Shown: in pieces, positions 17,217-27,400 of the stretch | Numbering within the stretch: position 1 is the stretch's first letter | How the letters are laid out: every line of letters begins with the position of its first letter | NCBI GenBank assembly: GCA_016178055.1 | Contig: JACOUC010000061.1 | Location: 1-58,823 of the forward strand | Source: Chlamydiota bacterium | Lineage (GTDB): Bacteria > Auribacterota > JACPWU01 | Direction: 5' to 3' | DNA length: 58,823 bases | Notes under the pieces: model-generated | What the model was told of the DNA's origin: nothing | Seen by the model: the letters and a program-made list of their open reading frames with translations, nothing else | Database searches by the model: none | Translations under genes and position numbers: made by a program

Positions 17217-18098
17217 TTAAATAAACTCTTTTAGCATCCCTTGAGCTTGTTCAGGAGTCAAACCCAGTTTTTGCTTTGTAGGATTACCGTGCTTTAAAGT
17301 GACGTCTTCCTCTTCATAGGTAGGAGCAATGGTCTGATAAAAAACTCCAATAGGGATTTTCTTAGTATCCCACTCATGGGCCCTTTTGAGAGCAGCATCG
17401 TAATCACTTCGATCGTGACCCTGATCTTCAAGTTTATAAATATTTTCTCTAAACCAAGGATAGGTATTAACTTTGTTGTAGGTCACACAAGGACTAAAAA
17501 CATCAATAATCGAAAAACCCTTATGCTTAATCGCTTGAGCCATAATATCGGACAAGTGATTCGCATCTCCAGAAAAACCCCGAGCCACAAATGTTGCACC
17601 ACAAACCATGGCTAACACCAAGGGATTCAGAGGGGTCTCAATATTTCCGGCAGGCGTGGATTTTGTCTTATGACCTTTTCTTGAGGTGGGAGAGGCTTGA
17701 CCCGTTGTAAGTCCATAAATCTGATTATCCATCACAATATAAGTAAGATTAATATTGCGTCTCGCGATATGAAGGAAATGGCCAAGACCAATGCCATAGG
17801 CATCCCCATCGCCGCCCGTAATCACAACATTGAGATCTGGATTCGCAAGCTTCGCTCCTGTCGCTACAGGGACCGATCTTCCATGGAGGCTATGAAAACC
17901 ATACGTATGAATAAAACCCGGTAAATTGGAAGAGCAGCCAATCCCTGAAACCACTAAAAGATCTTTCGGCTGGATACACAACTTTGAAACCGCTTTTTGG
18001 AGACAATTCAGAACGCCATAGTCACCGCAACCTGGGCACCAATCTGGTTTTGTTTCACTTTTATAAAGGGATACAGGAAGCTCAACGACTTCTGGCAT
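17217..18098 (-). CDS. korB: 2-oxoacid:ferredoxin oxidoreductase, beta subunit
   Basis: 293 residues, the thiamine diphosphate-binding subunit. Motifs: WCPGCGDYGVLN near the start (4Fe-4S-type Cys pair), GIGCSSNLP, VATGAKLANP, and the TPP/Mg motif GGDGDAYGIG with MDNQIYGLTTGQ. It decarboxylates a 2-oxoacid (2-oxoglutarate by similarity of motif set, or pyruvate) and reduces ferredoxin in the cytoplasm. Its start overlaps the korA end by 17 bp, so the two are translationally coupled. No gamma or delta subunit gene follows, which fits the two-subunit type with a fused alpha. Confidence 0.85.
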   Translation of the reverse strand: MPEVVELPVSLYKSETKPDWCPGCGDYGVLNCLQKAVSKLCIQPKDLLVVSGIGCSSNLPGFIHTYGFHSLHGRSVPVATGAKLANPDLNVVITGGDGDAYGIGLGHFLHIARRNINLTYIVMDNQIYGLTTGQASPTSRKGHKTKSTPAGNIETPLNPLVLAMVCGATFVARGFSGDANHLSDIMAQAIKHKGFSIIDVFSPCVTYNKVNTYPWFRENIYKLEDQGHDRSDYDAALKRAHEWDTKKIPIGVFYQTIAPTYEEEDVTLKHGNPTKQKLGLTPEQAQGMLKEFI

Positions 18099-19839
18099 AA
18101 GATCTCTCCTTTACTTCACGAACAATGTATAGGGGTTCAAAAGGCTCACCATCATATTTTAAAATAAGGCCATTCGCCTTAAAACCTGTCTCGGCCCTTA
18201 AATATCGGGCAAATTGACCGGAATAATTGACTTCCACAATATAAGTTGTTTTTAATTTTTCAAGAATCTTTGAAACGGCTTCCTCCGAAAATGGATGAAG
18301 ATATTTGAATTGCAATTGATTGGCTCGAATTCCCTCTTTTGCGAGCAAACTAATCGCCTCTTGAATGACACCCTCTGTTGAACCCCAGCCAATCAGCGTA
18401 ATTTCAGCATCTTCAGGTCCAACAATTTTTGGAAGCGGCCACCGCTCCCAAATGTCATCAAGCTTTCTCATCCGTTTTTCCATCATTTGCTTTCGAATGA
18501 CTGGATTGGTAAAAACATCACTAATTAAAACACCCTCTTCATCATGTTCATCCGTCGCAGCAACATAAATAGTTCCTTCCGTTCCTGGAAGTGATCGAGG
18601 AGAAATTCCTGATTGAGTAAACTCATATCGCTTATATTTGCCTTCTCCATTCCACTTTTGAATCAACTGACCTCGATCAATCGGAAGATCAAATTTAATA
18701 TCATCTAAATAAACCGTTTCATGATGCTCCGAGAGTATAAGATCAGAAACGATTAAAACCGGACACTGATAAATCTCTGCAAGATTATGGGCTTCTGCAG
18801 CCACATAATAACAATCTACAAGATTGGTTGGAGCAATAATAATCCGAGGAAAATCTCCTTGAGAGGCGCCAAAAACCTGATTTAGATCGCCTTGTTCTGT
18901 TTTAGTGGGAAGCCCTGTAGAAGGGCCGCCACGCATGACTTCAACAATCACAACAGGCGTTTCAGTCATTCCAGCCTCGCCCACCGCCTCTGTCATGAGG
19001 GCAAATCCACCTCCGGAGGTTCCACACATGGACCTGACACCTGCATGGCCTGCCCCAATCGCCATGTTAATGACGGCAATCTCATCCTCCGCCTGCTTCA
19101 CCACTACACCATATTTTGTACCCCGAGCGACCATATAATGAAGAATGGAAGAAGCTGGGGTCATCGGATAAGCACTATAAAATTTACACCCCGAAGCAAT
19201 CGCCCCCATCGCGATGAGTTCATTGCCAGTAATAACCATCCTTTTTCTTTTGTCTCCCTTCAGAGACCTACGAAGAGGCTGAAAATTCTTTTGGGCGTAT
19301 TCATAGCCCAACTTCAACATATGAATATTGATTTCGATAACCTTCTCACCCTTTTTTTCAAAGGTTTCCTTCAATAAATCTGCCGTTACCTTAAAATCAA
19401 GACTGGTCAGGGCCAGAAGAGCTCCAAGATCAATAATATTTTGATAAATAGGATTTTTATCTGGAAAGTCTTTTAAGAGTTCAAGCACTGGAATAGGGAA
19501 AGCCTTAACACCTTTTTTAAGATGGGATTCGTCAACTTTAATACGATCCGAGTTAAAAATAATTCCACCACCCGCTTCTACTTCTAATGCATGCTGATCA
19601 ACCGTATCTTGATTAAGCGCAATTGCGACATCCAAATGGTCTCCCTGATTACTCACCTTCCCTTCAGAAGTCCGAAGCCTAAGCCAGACATGCCCTCCTC
19701 GAATCACCGATTGATAACTATTATAAACGTAGACATCTAAACCGGATCTGGAGCAAGTCTTAGAAAGGGTATCCCCTGTTGACGCAATTCCATCTCCCGC
19801 AGCACCCCCGATCCCAATTGTAATTTCTCGTTCTAACAT
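18082..19839 (-). CDS. korA: 2-oxoacid:ferredoxin oxidoreductase, fused gamma-alpha subunit
   Basis: 585 residues. The first ~190 residues form the gamma domain (ITIGIGGAAGDGIASTG, SVIRGGHVW) and the remainder the alpha domain (GNELIAMGAIASGCKFYSAY, QAEDEIAVINMAIGAGHAG, TSGGGFALMTEAVG). The alpha domain includes the C-terminal transketolase-like part (VEVNYSGQFARYLR). Together with korB it makes acetyl- or succinyl-CoA and reduced ferredoxin, a central anaerobic reaction. The alpha/gamma fusion is common in bacteria and archaea. 2-oxoglutarate or pyruvate specificity cannot be settled by eye. Confidence 0.85.
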   Translation of the reverse strand: MLEREITIGIGGAAGDGIASTGDTLSKTCSRSGLDVYVYNSYQSVIRGGHVWLRLRTSEGKVSNQGDHLDVAIALNQDTVDQHALEVEAGGGIIFNSDRIKVDESHLKKGVKAFPIPVLELLKDFPDKNPIYQNIIDLGALLALTSLDFKVTADLLKETFEKKGEKVIEINIHMLKLGYEYAQKNFQPLRRSLKGDKRKRMVITGNELIAMGAIASGCKFYSAYPMTPASSILHYMVARGTKYGVVVKQAEDEIAVINMAIGAGHAGVRSMCGTSGGGFALMTEAVGEAGMTETPVVIVEVMRGGPSTGLPTKTEQGDLNQVFGASQGDFPRIIIAPTNLVDCYYVAAEAHNLAEIYQCPVLIVSDLILSEHHETVYLDDIKFDLPIDRGQLIQKWNGEGKYKRYEFTQSGISPRSLPGTEGTIYVAATDEHDEEGVLISDVFTNPVIRKQMMEKRMRKLDDIWERWPLPKIVGPEDAEITLIGWGSTEGVIQEAISLLAKEGIRANQLQFKYLHPFSEEAVSKILEKLKTTYIVEVNYSGQFARYLRAETGFKANGLILKYDGEPFEPLYIVREVKERSYARSR

Positions 19840-20037
19840 TGAATAGGCTCCTTTATAGCTCGCTTGCCCAATCTATAACGATCAATTTATTCTTAAAAAA
19901 CTGCGAGAAGGGTATTTGAAAACCTCTTCTAAATCAAGAAAAAAATCAATTATTTCAACATGCTGGGTCCACATGAATAACTCAAAAACCCTTTTTTAAA
20001 TTGAAATTTCATTCTGACTCGAAGAGAATCAGCCATT

Positions 20038-20259
20038 ATGAATTCGATACCTCAGTCATCCAAAAATAAAACTTTAGAAATGATTCAGCGATTAAAAAAG
20101 AAAATTCCTCATGCTGATTTAATGAACCTCGTCCCAAGAAAGGACTGGATTATCTTTAGCCACCTCCTCATTCTTCATGGAAGGACGACGTGCCAAGCCC
20201 GAAAACCTCTTTGCGGAGAATGTGTTCTTGAGAAGCTATGTCCAAAGATTGGGACTTAA
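20038..20259 (+). pseudogene. nth: Endonuclease III C-terminal remnant (FeS loop)
   Basis: 73 residues with only the C-terminal end of endonuclease III (the full enzyme is about 210). The segment DLMNLVPRKDWIIFSHLLIL and the complete 4Fe-4S loop C-x6-C-x2-C-x5-C (CQARKPLC, GEC, EKLC) are intact. The helix-hairpin-helix and catalytic Lys/Asp are absent. The preceding 200 bp contains no matching N-terminal sequence. Nevertheless it has its own ATG and a good reading frame. It is most likely a deletion remnant; a small FeS protein is the less likely alternative. Confidence 0.75.
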
Positions 20260-20332
20260 AAAACGTAAAATTTAAAAATTAAAATGTAAAATGAAAGAGT
20301 TTATTTTCAAATTTCAAATTTCAAATTTTTTA

Positions 20333-20809
20333 TCACCCCCCATAACTCCATCCCGTCTCGCGCAAGGACAAGGGGGGTAAATTATGCTGAACCCCTGCTC
20401 CAATGACTTCAGCTACGACCACATGATGATCTCCTTGCCCCACTGTTTCTAAGGCACGACATTCGATATAGGCTGGCACATCCACCAGAATAGGAACCCC
20501 TGTCACTCCAGTCCTACAAGCAAAACCATGAATTTTTCCATCCTCAAACACTCCTGGCTTAAAAAATTTCTGGGCAATTTCCTTCTGTCCCTGACCCAAA
20601 AAATGGACCACAAACTTCCCACTTTTCTGAACCACTTGATAGGTATGGCTCTCCTTTTCAAGTCCGACCATAATCATCGGTGGATTCATCGAGGCTTGAG
20701 AAACCCAAGTCACCGTACATCCTGCTACTTCATTTTCAGCCTTTGATGTCAAAATGTAAACTCCATAAGAAATCATTCGCAATGCCTTCTTTCTCACTTG
20801 TGGATCCAT
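20333..20809 (-). CDS. Flavin reductase-like FMN-binding protein
   Basis: 158 residues of the flavin reductase-like split-barrel family. Key segments are RMISYGVYILTSKAENEVAG near the start, VSQASMNPPMIMVGL, and SGKFVVHFLGQGQKEIAQKF. A C-terminal HHVVVAEVIGAG follows. It probably binds FMN and transfers electrons from NAD(P)H or a partner to flavin or a diiron/rubredoxin protein. It stands alone, followed by a short AT-rich region (20260-20332) with no gene. Confidence 0.8.
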   Translation of the reverse strand: MDPQVRKKALRMISYGVYILTSKAENEVAGCTVTWVSQASMNPPMIMVGLEKESHTYQVVQKSGKFVVHFLGQGQKEIAQKFFKPGVFEDGKIHGFACRTGVTGVPILVDVPAYIECRALETVGQGDHHVVVAEVIGAGVQHNLPPLSLRETGWSYGG

Positions 20810-20830
20810 AAATTCCTTTCTATTTTAATT

Positions 20831-21259
20831 TCAGCATTCTCTCTTTTTCAATTTTCGAATCATCTCTACATCCGCTGGAGGAAAATCCTCATATTTCATT
20901 TCATCAGCAGTGACCCATTTGAAATCATGACACTCTCTCGTTTTAGGAATTCCTTCTTTGATAGCGCAATGATAAAAATAGAGGACGATTCTGCGTTCAG
21001 GATAGATATGAGAAATTTTCCCCGCCATAGAAAGCACTTCAACCTCTAAATTCAATTCCTCCCTAATCTCTCGAACAAGACAACTTTCTAAAGATTCTCC
21101 TTTTTCCCTTTTCCCTCCTGGAAATTCCCAAAAAAGTTCTAAATGAGTCCCGGAAAGTCGCTGAGTAATTAAATATTTCCCATCTTTTTTAATGAGTCCC
21201 GCACAGACTTCCAGTAAAACCTTTTTCTTGCCTAAATCTTGAAAAGACTCTTTAATCAT
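20831..21259 (-). CDS. Nudix hydrolase (MutT-like)
   Basis: 142 residues from ATG 21259. The complete Nudix box is GGKREKGESLESCLVREI followed by REELNLEV, so the GX5EX7REUXEEXGU pattern holds with the final G replaced by N. VCAGLIKKDGKYLITQR and FWEFPGGK are typical of MutT/8-oxo-dGTPases that clean the nucleotide pool. An upstream ATG at 21304 would extend it 15 residues into the divergent DHH gene. With the shorter start only 5 bp separate the two divergent start codons. Confidence 0.8.
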   Translation of the reverse strand: MIKESFQDLGKKKVLLEVCAGLIKKDGKYLITQRLSGTHLELFWEFPGGKREKGESLESCLVREIREELNLEVEVLSMAGKISHIYPERRIVLYFYHCAIKEGIPKTRECHDFKWVTADEMKYEDFPPADVEMIRKLKKREC

Positions 21260-21264
21260 AGGAT

Positions 21265-22284
21265 ATGGATACCCAAGAAAAGCTTCTTGAACTTGAAACA
21301 GCATTAAAAGGATGCCATGGGCTATTTATCATGACCCATGATAATCCAGACCCTGACTCCTTATCCAGCGCTGCTACACTGCGTTACATTCTAGCAAAAA
21401 AATTTAAAATAAGATCCAAAATCATTTATGGAGGCATTGTCGGACGTGCAGAAAATAAAACAATGGTCCAACTTCTCAAGATTCCGGCCCATCCCATTGC
21501 AGGGATTGAGATTGAAAAATACAAACATTTTGCCCTGGTCGACACTCAACCTCGAACAGGAAATAATTCCCTTCCTCACTCGATCAAGCCGTTGATTGTC
21601 ATTGATCATCATCCGATCAGAAAAACAACGAAAGCTAATTTCTTAGATATTCGAGAAAATTATGGAGCGACGGCTACTATTTTAACTGAATACCTTTTAG
21701 AAAGTGGCCTTGAAATTCCAACCTCATTGGCAACAGCTCTCTACTATGGCCTTTCTTCTGAAACCCAACATCTGGGTCGAGAAAGTGAAGCGGTCGATCG
21801 AGAGGCCTATCTGACTCTTTTTAATTATACACAAAAAAGAATTCTATCCCGCATTGAACATCCTAAGCTCTCTCGAGATTATTTTTCAAATTTATCCTTA
21901 GCCTTAAGAAACGCATTGACCTATCGTAATTCTATCGTGTCGAGACTTGGGATTGTCCAAAATCCTGATCATGTCCCGTACATTGCAGACCTTCTTTTGC
22001 AACTCGAACGCATCAGTTGGTCACTGGCCATTGGTGAATATGAGGACAAACTCCTTCTTTCGGTCCGAACAACTCAAGAAAGAGCGAATGCTGGAAAACT
22101 CGTTCAAAGACTGGTCCATCCCAAAGGAAAAGCCGGCGGCCACGGCATGATTGCAGGAGGGAAAATTCCTTGCGAAAATATGTCACCCCAAGAAATACTC
22201 TTTTTAGAAGACGAGCTCACTCAACGATTTATCAAATTAGTTACGAAACAAGAGGAAGTCGAGTTTAAATCACTGTTGGAATGA
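21265..22284 (+). CDS. DHH/DHHA1 phosphoesterase (NrnA-like)
   Basis: 339 residues. DHH motifs: HDNPDPDSLSSA, DTQPR and IDHHP, followed by a DHHA1 domain with GGHGMIAGGKI. This is the nanoRNase/pAp-phosphatase (NrnA) and c-di-AMP phosphodiesterase superfamily of Mn-dependent enzymes. Members lacking membrane or PAS domains usually degrade nanoRNA or pAp. The start is 5 bp from the divergent mutT-like start, so promoters and ribosome sites for each must lie inside the other gene. Confidence 0.85.
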   Translation: MDTQEKLLELETALKGCHGLFIMTHDNPDPDSLSSAATLRYILAKKFKIRSKIIYGGIVGRAENKTMVQLLKIPAHPIAGIEIEKYKHFALVDTQPRTGNNSLPHSIKPLIVIDHHPIRKTTKANFLDIRENYGATATILTEYLLESGLEIPTSLATALYYGLSSETQHLGRESEAVDREAYLTLFNYTQKRILSRIEHPKLSRDYFSNLSLALRNALTYRNSIVSRLGIVQNPDHVPYIADLLLQLERISWSLAIGEYEDKLLLSVRTTQERANAGKLVQRLVHPKGKAGGHGMIAGGKIPCENMSPQEILFLEDELTQRFIKLVTKQEEVEFKSLLE

Positions 22285-22303
22285 CAAATACAACTATGAA
22301 AAC

Positions 22304-22388
22304 GAGTCCACAGTCAACGGTCCACAGTCTATAGAAATAAATGCCCCCTTTAAATCTGTCGACTATTGACTGTTGACTGTGAACGACA
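22304..22388. repeat. Imperfect palindrome with repeated CACAGTCAAC motif
   Basis: The left arm (22304-22333) contains CCACAGTCAACGGTCCACAG. The right arm (22358-22388) contains GACTGTTGACTGTGAAC, its approximate reverse complement. It follows the DHH gene and precedes the convergent yafQ stop, and may serve as a bidirectional transcript end. Confidence 0.6.
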
Positions 22389-22409
22389 CTCTCCATTAAT
22401 TTTTTACCT

Positions 22410-22682
22410 TTACCTAAAAAGATCTGAATGAGTCCCTGTTCTTTCAAAAATAACTTGTCCTTCTGTCAGTTTATATATCAACAACCAATCAGGTTCGATA
22501 TGGCAATCCCTTCTACCTGTAAAAGAACCCCGCAATTTGTGATCTCGGTATTTTGAATCTAGCGATTCCTTTAAAATTAGCTTCTGCAAAACTTCTCTTA
22601 GTTGGTTGATATCTTTTCTTCTTTTTTCAAGTTTTTTAATATCCCTTTCAAATTGTCGCGTATAAACAGGTACCAGCATCAA
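22410..22682 (-). CDS. yafQ: YafQ-type toxin (RelE superfamily mRNA interferase)
   Basis: 90 residues, very close in pattern to Escherichia coli YafQ, a ribosome-dependent mRNA endonuclease. The residues expected for activity are all present: H48 (YRDHKL), H61 and D65-W66 (CHIEPDW), H85 and F89 (THSDLF). It is translated from an ATGA overlap with the antitoxin gene upstream. Together they form an intact type II toxin-antitoxin module. Confidence 0.9.
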   Translation of the reverse strand: MMLVPVYTRQFERDIKKLEKRRKDINQLREVLQKLILKESLDSKYRDHKLRGSFTGRRDCHIEPDWLLIYKLTEGQVIFERTGTHSDLFR

Positions 22683-22939
22683 ATACCCAAACTCTTAAAC
22701 ATATCCTGTGCATCGCGACAAATGACGAGATCCTTTCCTTGATCTGTGTTTAGAAAGGTTTTAAGGGTTTTTCGATTTGGAACAACGACATCGAATGGAA
22801 GACCTTTTCTAAGAGTAAGTTGCTTATAAAATAGCGTGATAGCTTGAGACACAGTGAGTCCCAGTCGGTGTAACAGTCCTTCAGCCTCATTTTTAAGATG
22901 AGGTTCTATCCTTGCATGAATGGTAGCAGTTTTATTCAT
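22679..22939 (-). CDS. dinJ: DinJ/RelB-type antitoxin
   Basis: 86 residues from ATG 22939. An N-terminal ribbon-helix-helix (TATIHARIEPHLKNEAEGLL, LGLTVSQAITLFYKQ) binds DNA as a dimer, and the C-terminal part (LPFDVVVPNRKTL) would wrap the toxin. The toxin start overlaps the stop (ATGA). A consensus-like promoter lies just upstream, with repeated ATTGTG motifs in the spacer that may be the operator. The usual role is autoregulation by the toxin-antitoxin complex. Confidence 0.88.
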   Translation of the reverse strand: MNKTATIHARIEPHLKNEAEGLLHRLGLTVSQAITLFYKQLTLRKGLPFDVVVPNRKTLKTFLNTDQGKDLVICRDAQDMFKSLGI

Positions 22940-22965
22940 CAAATAACTCCAATTTAAATAAAATG

Positions 22966-22994
22966 AATGTAGCACAATTGAATCACAATATCAA
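22966..22994 (-). promoter_or_regulatory. Sigma-70-like promoter of dinJ-yafQ
   Basis: On the minus strand TTGATA (22994-22989), a 17-nt spacer and TACATT (22971-22966). The spacer carries ATTGTG twice, separated by four bases, a possible antitoxin operator. Confidence 0.55.
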
Positions 22995-23037
22995 TTCCAA
23001 TGATTCTTCGAGATCATCATCTGCGATGAAAGTTCTC
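22993..23037. repeat. 45-bp dispersed repeat, copy 1
   Basis: Reads AATTCCAATGATTCTTCGAG and continues through GATGAAAGTTCTC. A second copy lies at 40098-40142 with about five differences. It contains ATGATTCTTCGAGATCAT, an interrupted palindrome. Confidence 0.75.
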
Positions 23038-23165
23038 CCCAGTCCGCCTTCGTTCCACTTCGTCGGACTCCCCTCTCGCGAATGCAAATTTCTCGATATC
23101 TTCTTATCCTAAACTCCAGCTAGCGCCTCCAAATACCTCTCCGCGTCCATTGCAGCCATGCATCC
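23032..23165. repeat. 134-bp duplicate of the trxB 3' end
   Basis: Identical except for one base to 23278-23411, which covers the last codons and downstream flank of trxB. The copy carries a silent relic of the trxB C-terminus about 246 bp beyond the gene. It is followed by two hairpins: GGACCCCAAA/TTTGGGGTCC (23169-23194) and CGTGAAAG/CTTTCACG (23198-23228). Confidence 0.9.
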
Positions 23166-23354
23166 GTCGGACCCCAAACAAAGCTTTGGGGTCCTCCCGT
23201 GAAAGACAACCTTCGGTTTCCTTTCACGTACTATCCTTCCCTTAAAGGAATCAAAAACTCATTTGGGGAGACCACCTGTTCTCCCCAGTCCGCCTTCGTT
23301 CCACTTCGTCGGACTCCCCTCTCGCGGATGCAAATTTCTCGATATCTTCTTATC

Positions 23355-24299
23355 CTAAACTCCAGCTAGCGCCTCCAAATACCTCTCCGCGTCCATTGCA
23401 GCCATGCATCCCGTCCCTGCAGCAGTGACCGCTTGACGGTATTTATGATCTTGGACGTCCCCAGCAGCAAAAATTCCGGGAACATTCGTGGCTGTAGAGC
23501 CCGTTTGTGTCTTGATGTATCCCTTTTCATCAAGATCAAGCTGCCCTTTAAACCATCGTGTATTGGGTTCATGACCAATGGCCACAAAGGCACCGTTGAA
23601 TTTTTTCTCAAAAATTTTATTTCCTTTAATATCCTTTAAACGAATTCCTTTGAGTCCAGTCGTTGGCTCTCCCAAAAATTCCTCAATAACAGCATTCCAA
23701 ATAAAGTCAATTTTTGGATTTTTTAACGCCCTTTCTTGCATGATCTTAGAAGCCCTCAACTGATCTCGACGGTGAATCACCGTGACTTTAGAGCAAAATC
23801 TTGCAAGGAAATTGGCCTCTTCCATGGCCGTATCCCCCCCTCCAATGACAGCCACTTCCTTGCCTCTAAAAAAATAACCGTCACACGTTGCACACGCAGA
23901 AACTCCATGTCCCATGAGCTTCTTTTCGGAAGGAATTTCGAGAAGCTTCGCAGAAGCTCCTGTCGAAATAATCAATGTTTGAGTTTTTATTTCATCATTT
24001 TCTAAATGGACTGTAAAAGGAGATTGTTTTAAATCAATCGAAGCAATATCACCTGAAATATATTTTGTTCCAAAGCGTTCGGCCTGCTTTCGAAAAAGGA
24101 CCATGAGCTCAGGTCCCATAATCCCATCCGGAAATCCAGGATAATTTTCTACATCCGTTGTAATGGTTAACTGTCCTCCGGGCTGGGTTCCCTCAACCAC
24201 CACAGGAAAAAGATTTGCACGGCCTGCATAAATGGCCGCTGTTAAACCTGCCGGACCTGAACCCAAAATCAAAACTTTATAAACTTTGTCATTGGACAT
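23355..24299 (-). CDS. trxB: Thioredoxin reductase
   Basis: 314 residues, standard length. The FAD dinucleotide motif is GSGPAGLTAAIYAGRA at the start, the redox-active CATC lies at about 136-139 (SACATCDGYFF), the NADPH motif is GGGDTAMEEANFL, and GIFAAGDV near the end completes FAD binding. It reduces thioredoxin with NADPH in the cytoplasm. The 3' end and flank are duplicated downstream at 23032-23165. Confidence 0.93.
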   Translation of the reverse strand: MSNDKVYKVLILGSGPAGLTAAIYAGRANLFPVVVEGTQPGGQLTITTDVENYPGFPDGIMGPELMVLFRKQAERFGTKYISGDIASIDLKQSPFTVHLENDEIKTQTLIISTGASAKLLEIPSEKKLMGHGVSACATCDGYFFRGKEVAVIGGGDTAMEEANFLARFCSKVTVIHRRDQLRASKIMQERALKNPKIDFIWNAVIEEFLGEPTTGLKGIRLKDIKGNKIFEKKFNGAFVAIGHEPNTRWFKGQLDLDEKGYIKTQTGSTATNVPGIFAAGDVQDHKYRQAVTAAGTGCMAAMDAERYLEALAGV

Positions 24300-24402
24300 A
24301 ATACACCTCGTTTAGTATTACAAATTAAAGCATTCGAAAACGGCCGTTGGCAAGTAAAGAAATAGACAAGTAATTTTTAAGAAATTTTAAGAGACAAAAA
24401 AA

Positions 24403-27400
24403 TTATGGATTGGGATCACTGGAAAGATAGGGATCGTAGTCAATGCTTCCACCACTGACAGGATTTGAGAAATCTGTTGTGTCTGGAGGATTTTCTCCCC
24501 ACCAATTGTTCTCTGCTTTAATGAGGTAAGAACTATTATTAAGAAAATCATACCCTACATTTTCATAAATAGAATTGTATCCATTGTAGGAGGCGTTATA
24601 GGTAGGATCTCCAAAGTTGAGCACGGTCGATGTAGGGGTCATACCTGTTAAATTAAAGGTCATGCCATTCGCTCCATTATTCGCAATAACAGTATCCGCT
24701 GCAAGGATGCCAATCTCAGATGCAGAGGACCCACCACGAGGAGTAAGCGCTATATTCATCTTTACTCCATCTCCCCCATTATCAGAAATCAAATTGCCAT
24801 CCCTTCCACTGTATTGTTTATTTCCATCTTTACTAGAGAACACAATAAAATGGCTGTTGGCACTTTCGTTAATCGTGATCCCATTCCCAAGATTATGGGT
24901 CATCACATTATCTGTGAAAGTATGATAAAAGCTTAGGGCATTTACCCCACTTCCGCTTGTCAGATTAAGCTTGGCACCCTCTGCCCCATTACTATCCACC
25001 GTGTTTCCTATAAGATTGATGGTTGAATATTCAAAATCATCGAAATCAATAAAAATTCCATTCTCTCGATTACTTGATGTATTATTTCCGATAAAATTAA
25101 CAGAGGAGCTGCTTCCAGCGGCATAGCCCAAAGCATTATAAAGATTGAGATATACCCCATTTAGATTTCCCGAGATGGTATTTCCTCCAGAGGATAAACC
25201 AATATTGATATAAACGGCTCCTTTGTTCGGAAGCGACGTTTTCAGATTTACGTCCAAACCATTTCCTCCATTGTCTTTAAGGGTATTTCCATAGATAGAA
25301 GCATTCAAATTATACTGATCATCTGGAGAGAAATCATACTTCATTCCAGCCCCTAAATTGTTTTGAGCCGTATTGCCAGAATCATTCACATAAAAATAAC
25401 CATTTGAAGAACCTTTCATGTAAAACCCATTCTCACCATTGTTGGTAAAAATATTGTACTCAGTCTTAACAAAACTATTGCCCGATTTAGCCTGAAGGTT
25501 AAAATCAATTCCATCCCCTTGATTATCATTTGCGGTATTTTGATAAAGAACGGCATTGATACCCGTATTTCCAACCAAATTGATTTTCATTCCGTCCCCA
25601 GGATTATCGTAAACATTGTTCGCATAAAGCCAAAAACTTCCAAAACTTCCTTCTGTTCTTAAATCAATGTCTATTCCATTCTGGCCATTCTCAAACGAAG
25701 TGTTATCAAAGGCACCCGTGGAAGAACTGGAAGATCCCACATCTCCCTTAATAGGGTAAATATCGTCATCAGGATTGTCATCTGGACTCACGATTTTAAT
25801 CCCTGAACCTCCATTGTGACTGGTGGTGCTATTGCTAACATTCATAAACAGATTGTTTGCCTCAAGAATGTCAACATGAACCCCATCCGCTCCATTGCCA
25901 TCCGCATTTGATCCAGTGTAGAGCACTACATTTCCAGGAGATGAGACACTCATATTCAATCCATTTAACCCATTGCCATCTGTATGATTGTAAAATCCGG
26001 TGACTCCTAATGAAACATCCTCCGTAGGTATTTTTGTGGGATCGGAAGGAGCCTCTGATTGAAAATTGGCATAAATGCCATCCTTTCCATTGTTGCTTGC
26101 CTCATTGGCTAAAACACCAAAGGATAATAAACCTTTTGAAGTCACATCGAGATTAATTCCATTCAGTTGGTTCCCATCGGCTGTATTATACTCCACGCCT
26201 GAAGCCGTATATCCATAAGTAACCGTTCCTTCCGAATGAAGTTTGATGTTTAGCCCGTTCAACGCATTATTGTTGGCTGTATTCCCATTATAAGTATAAT
26301 CATCTCCTATGAGCGCCTGAAGATTATTTGTGGCATTTGCATTGAAAAGAACGCCATCACCTGCATTTCCACTGGCTTCATTGTTTGTGAACACAACCGC
26401 AATATCATTCGCTTTTAAATCTATATTCATCCCCATTGTAGGATTATTGTCTGCCTGACTTGAGCCAATATACGCTGCACCATAATAGGGAGAAATGTCC
26501 TCCCCATGAATGGTGTTAGCTCTTACTACCAGATCAATACCAGGACCCCCCTTATTGTCACTCCCGTTCGCATTTGAAAACCTCAACAATAGATCATTCA
26601 CAGGTTGCTCATCACTTCCTATTCTAGCGACGATTCCTGATTTCCCATTTCTGTCGCCCCCACCTCCGATTTTAGCATTCACATTCCCAGGAGAACTGAT
26701 CGTGATCAACCCTCCATTTTCCGCATTGTCGTTTCCTCCTCCCGTAATATCAGCATCAATATTCCCGAGTGAGGTGAGTGTAATTTCTGCTCCGTTTTTT
26801 CCGTTACTGTTTCCAACGATTCCGCCAGATGCATTGATATAGGTTGAAGAATGAAGCGTAATCTTTGCACCATCTTCTGCGTTGTTTTTGATTTCTGTGT
26901 CGTACAAGGTCAAGAAAATATTATCAATATCCGACATGTCAACATTGATCCCATTCTTTCCGTTGTGTTCAATACCTGTAACGGTATATCCCGTATAATT
27001 TCCATCGTCATCATACAAATAGGTATATTGTTGATTATAACTGGCGTTGAGTGTCCCTACTCCGTATTTGGAAATATTGACTCTCACACCGTCCGAACCA
27101 TTTCCAGAAACAGCATTTCCTTGAATACTGCTCGTGAATGTTCCTTCGGTTCCCATTCCTTCTAGAGATATTCTAATTCCTTCTTCATTGTTATTTCGAA
27201 TCGTATTCCCAGTGATATTCGAAACAAAATCTTTCACGCTGCTGTCTGCAACAAGTAGAATACCCTTGCTATTTCCTTCAATGAGATTATTACAATCAAT
27301 GGTCACATTCGTTTTATTCTCGCTATAGACACCGACCCGGCGAATGTCATAGGTTTCACCTCCAACGGTGCGATAGATCGGAGCACCTCCCGTGTCAGTA

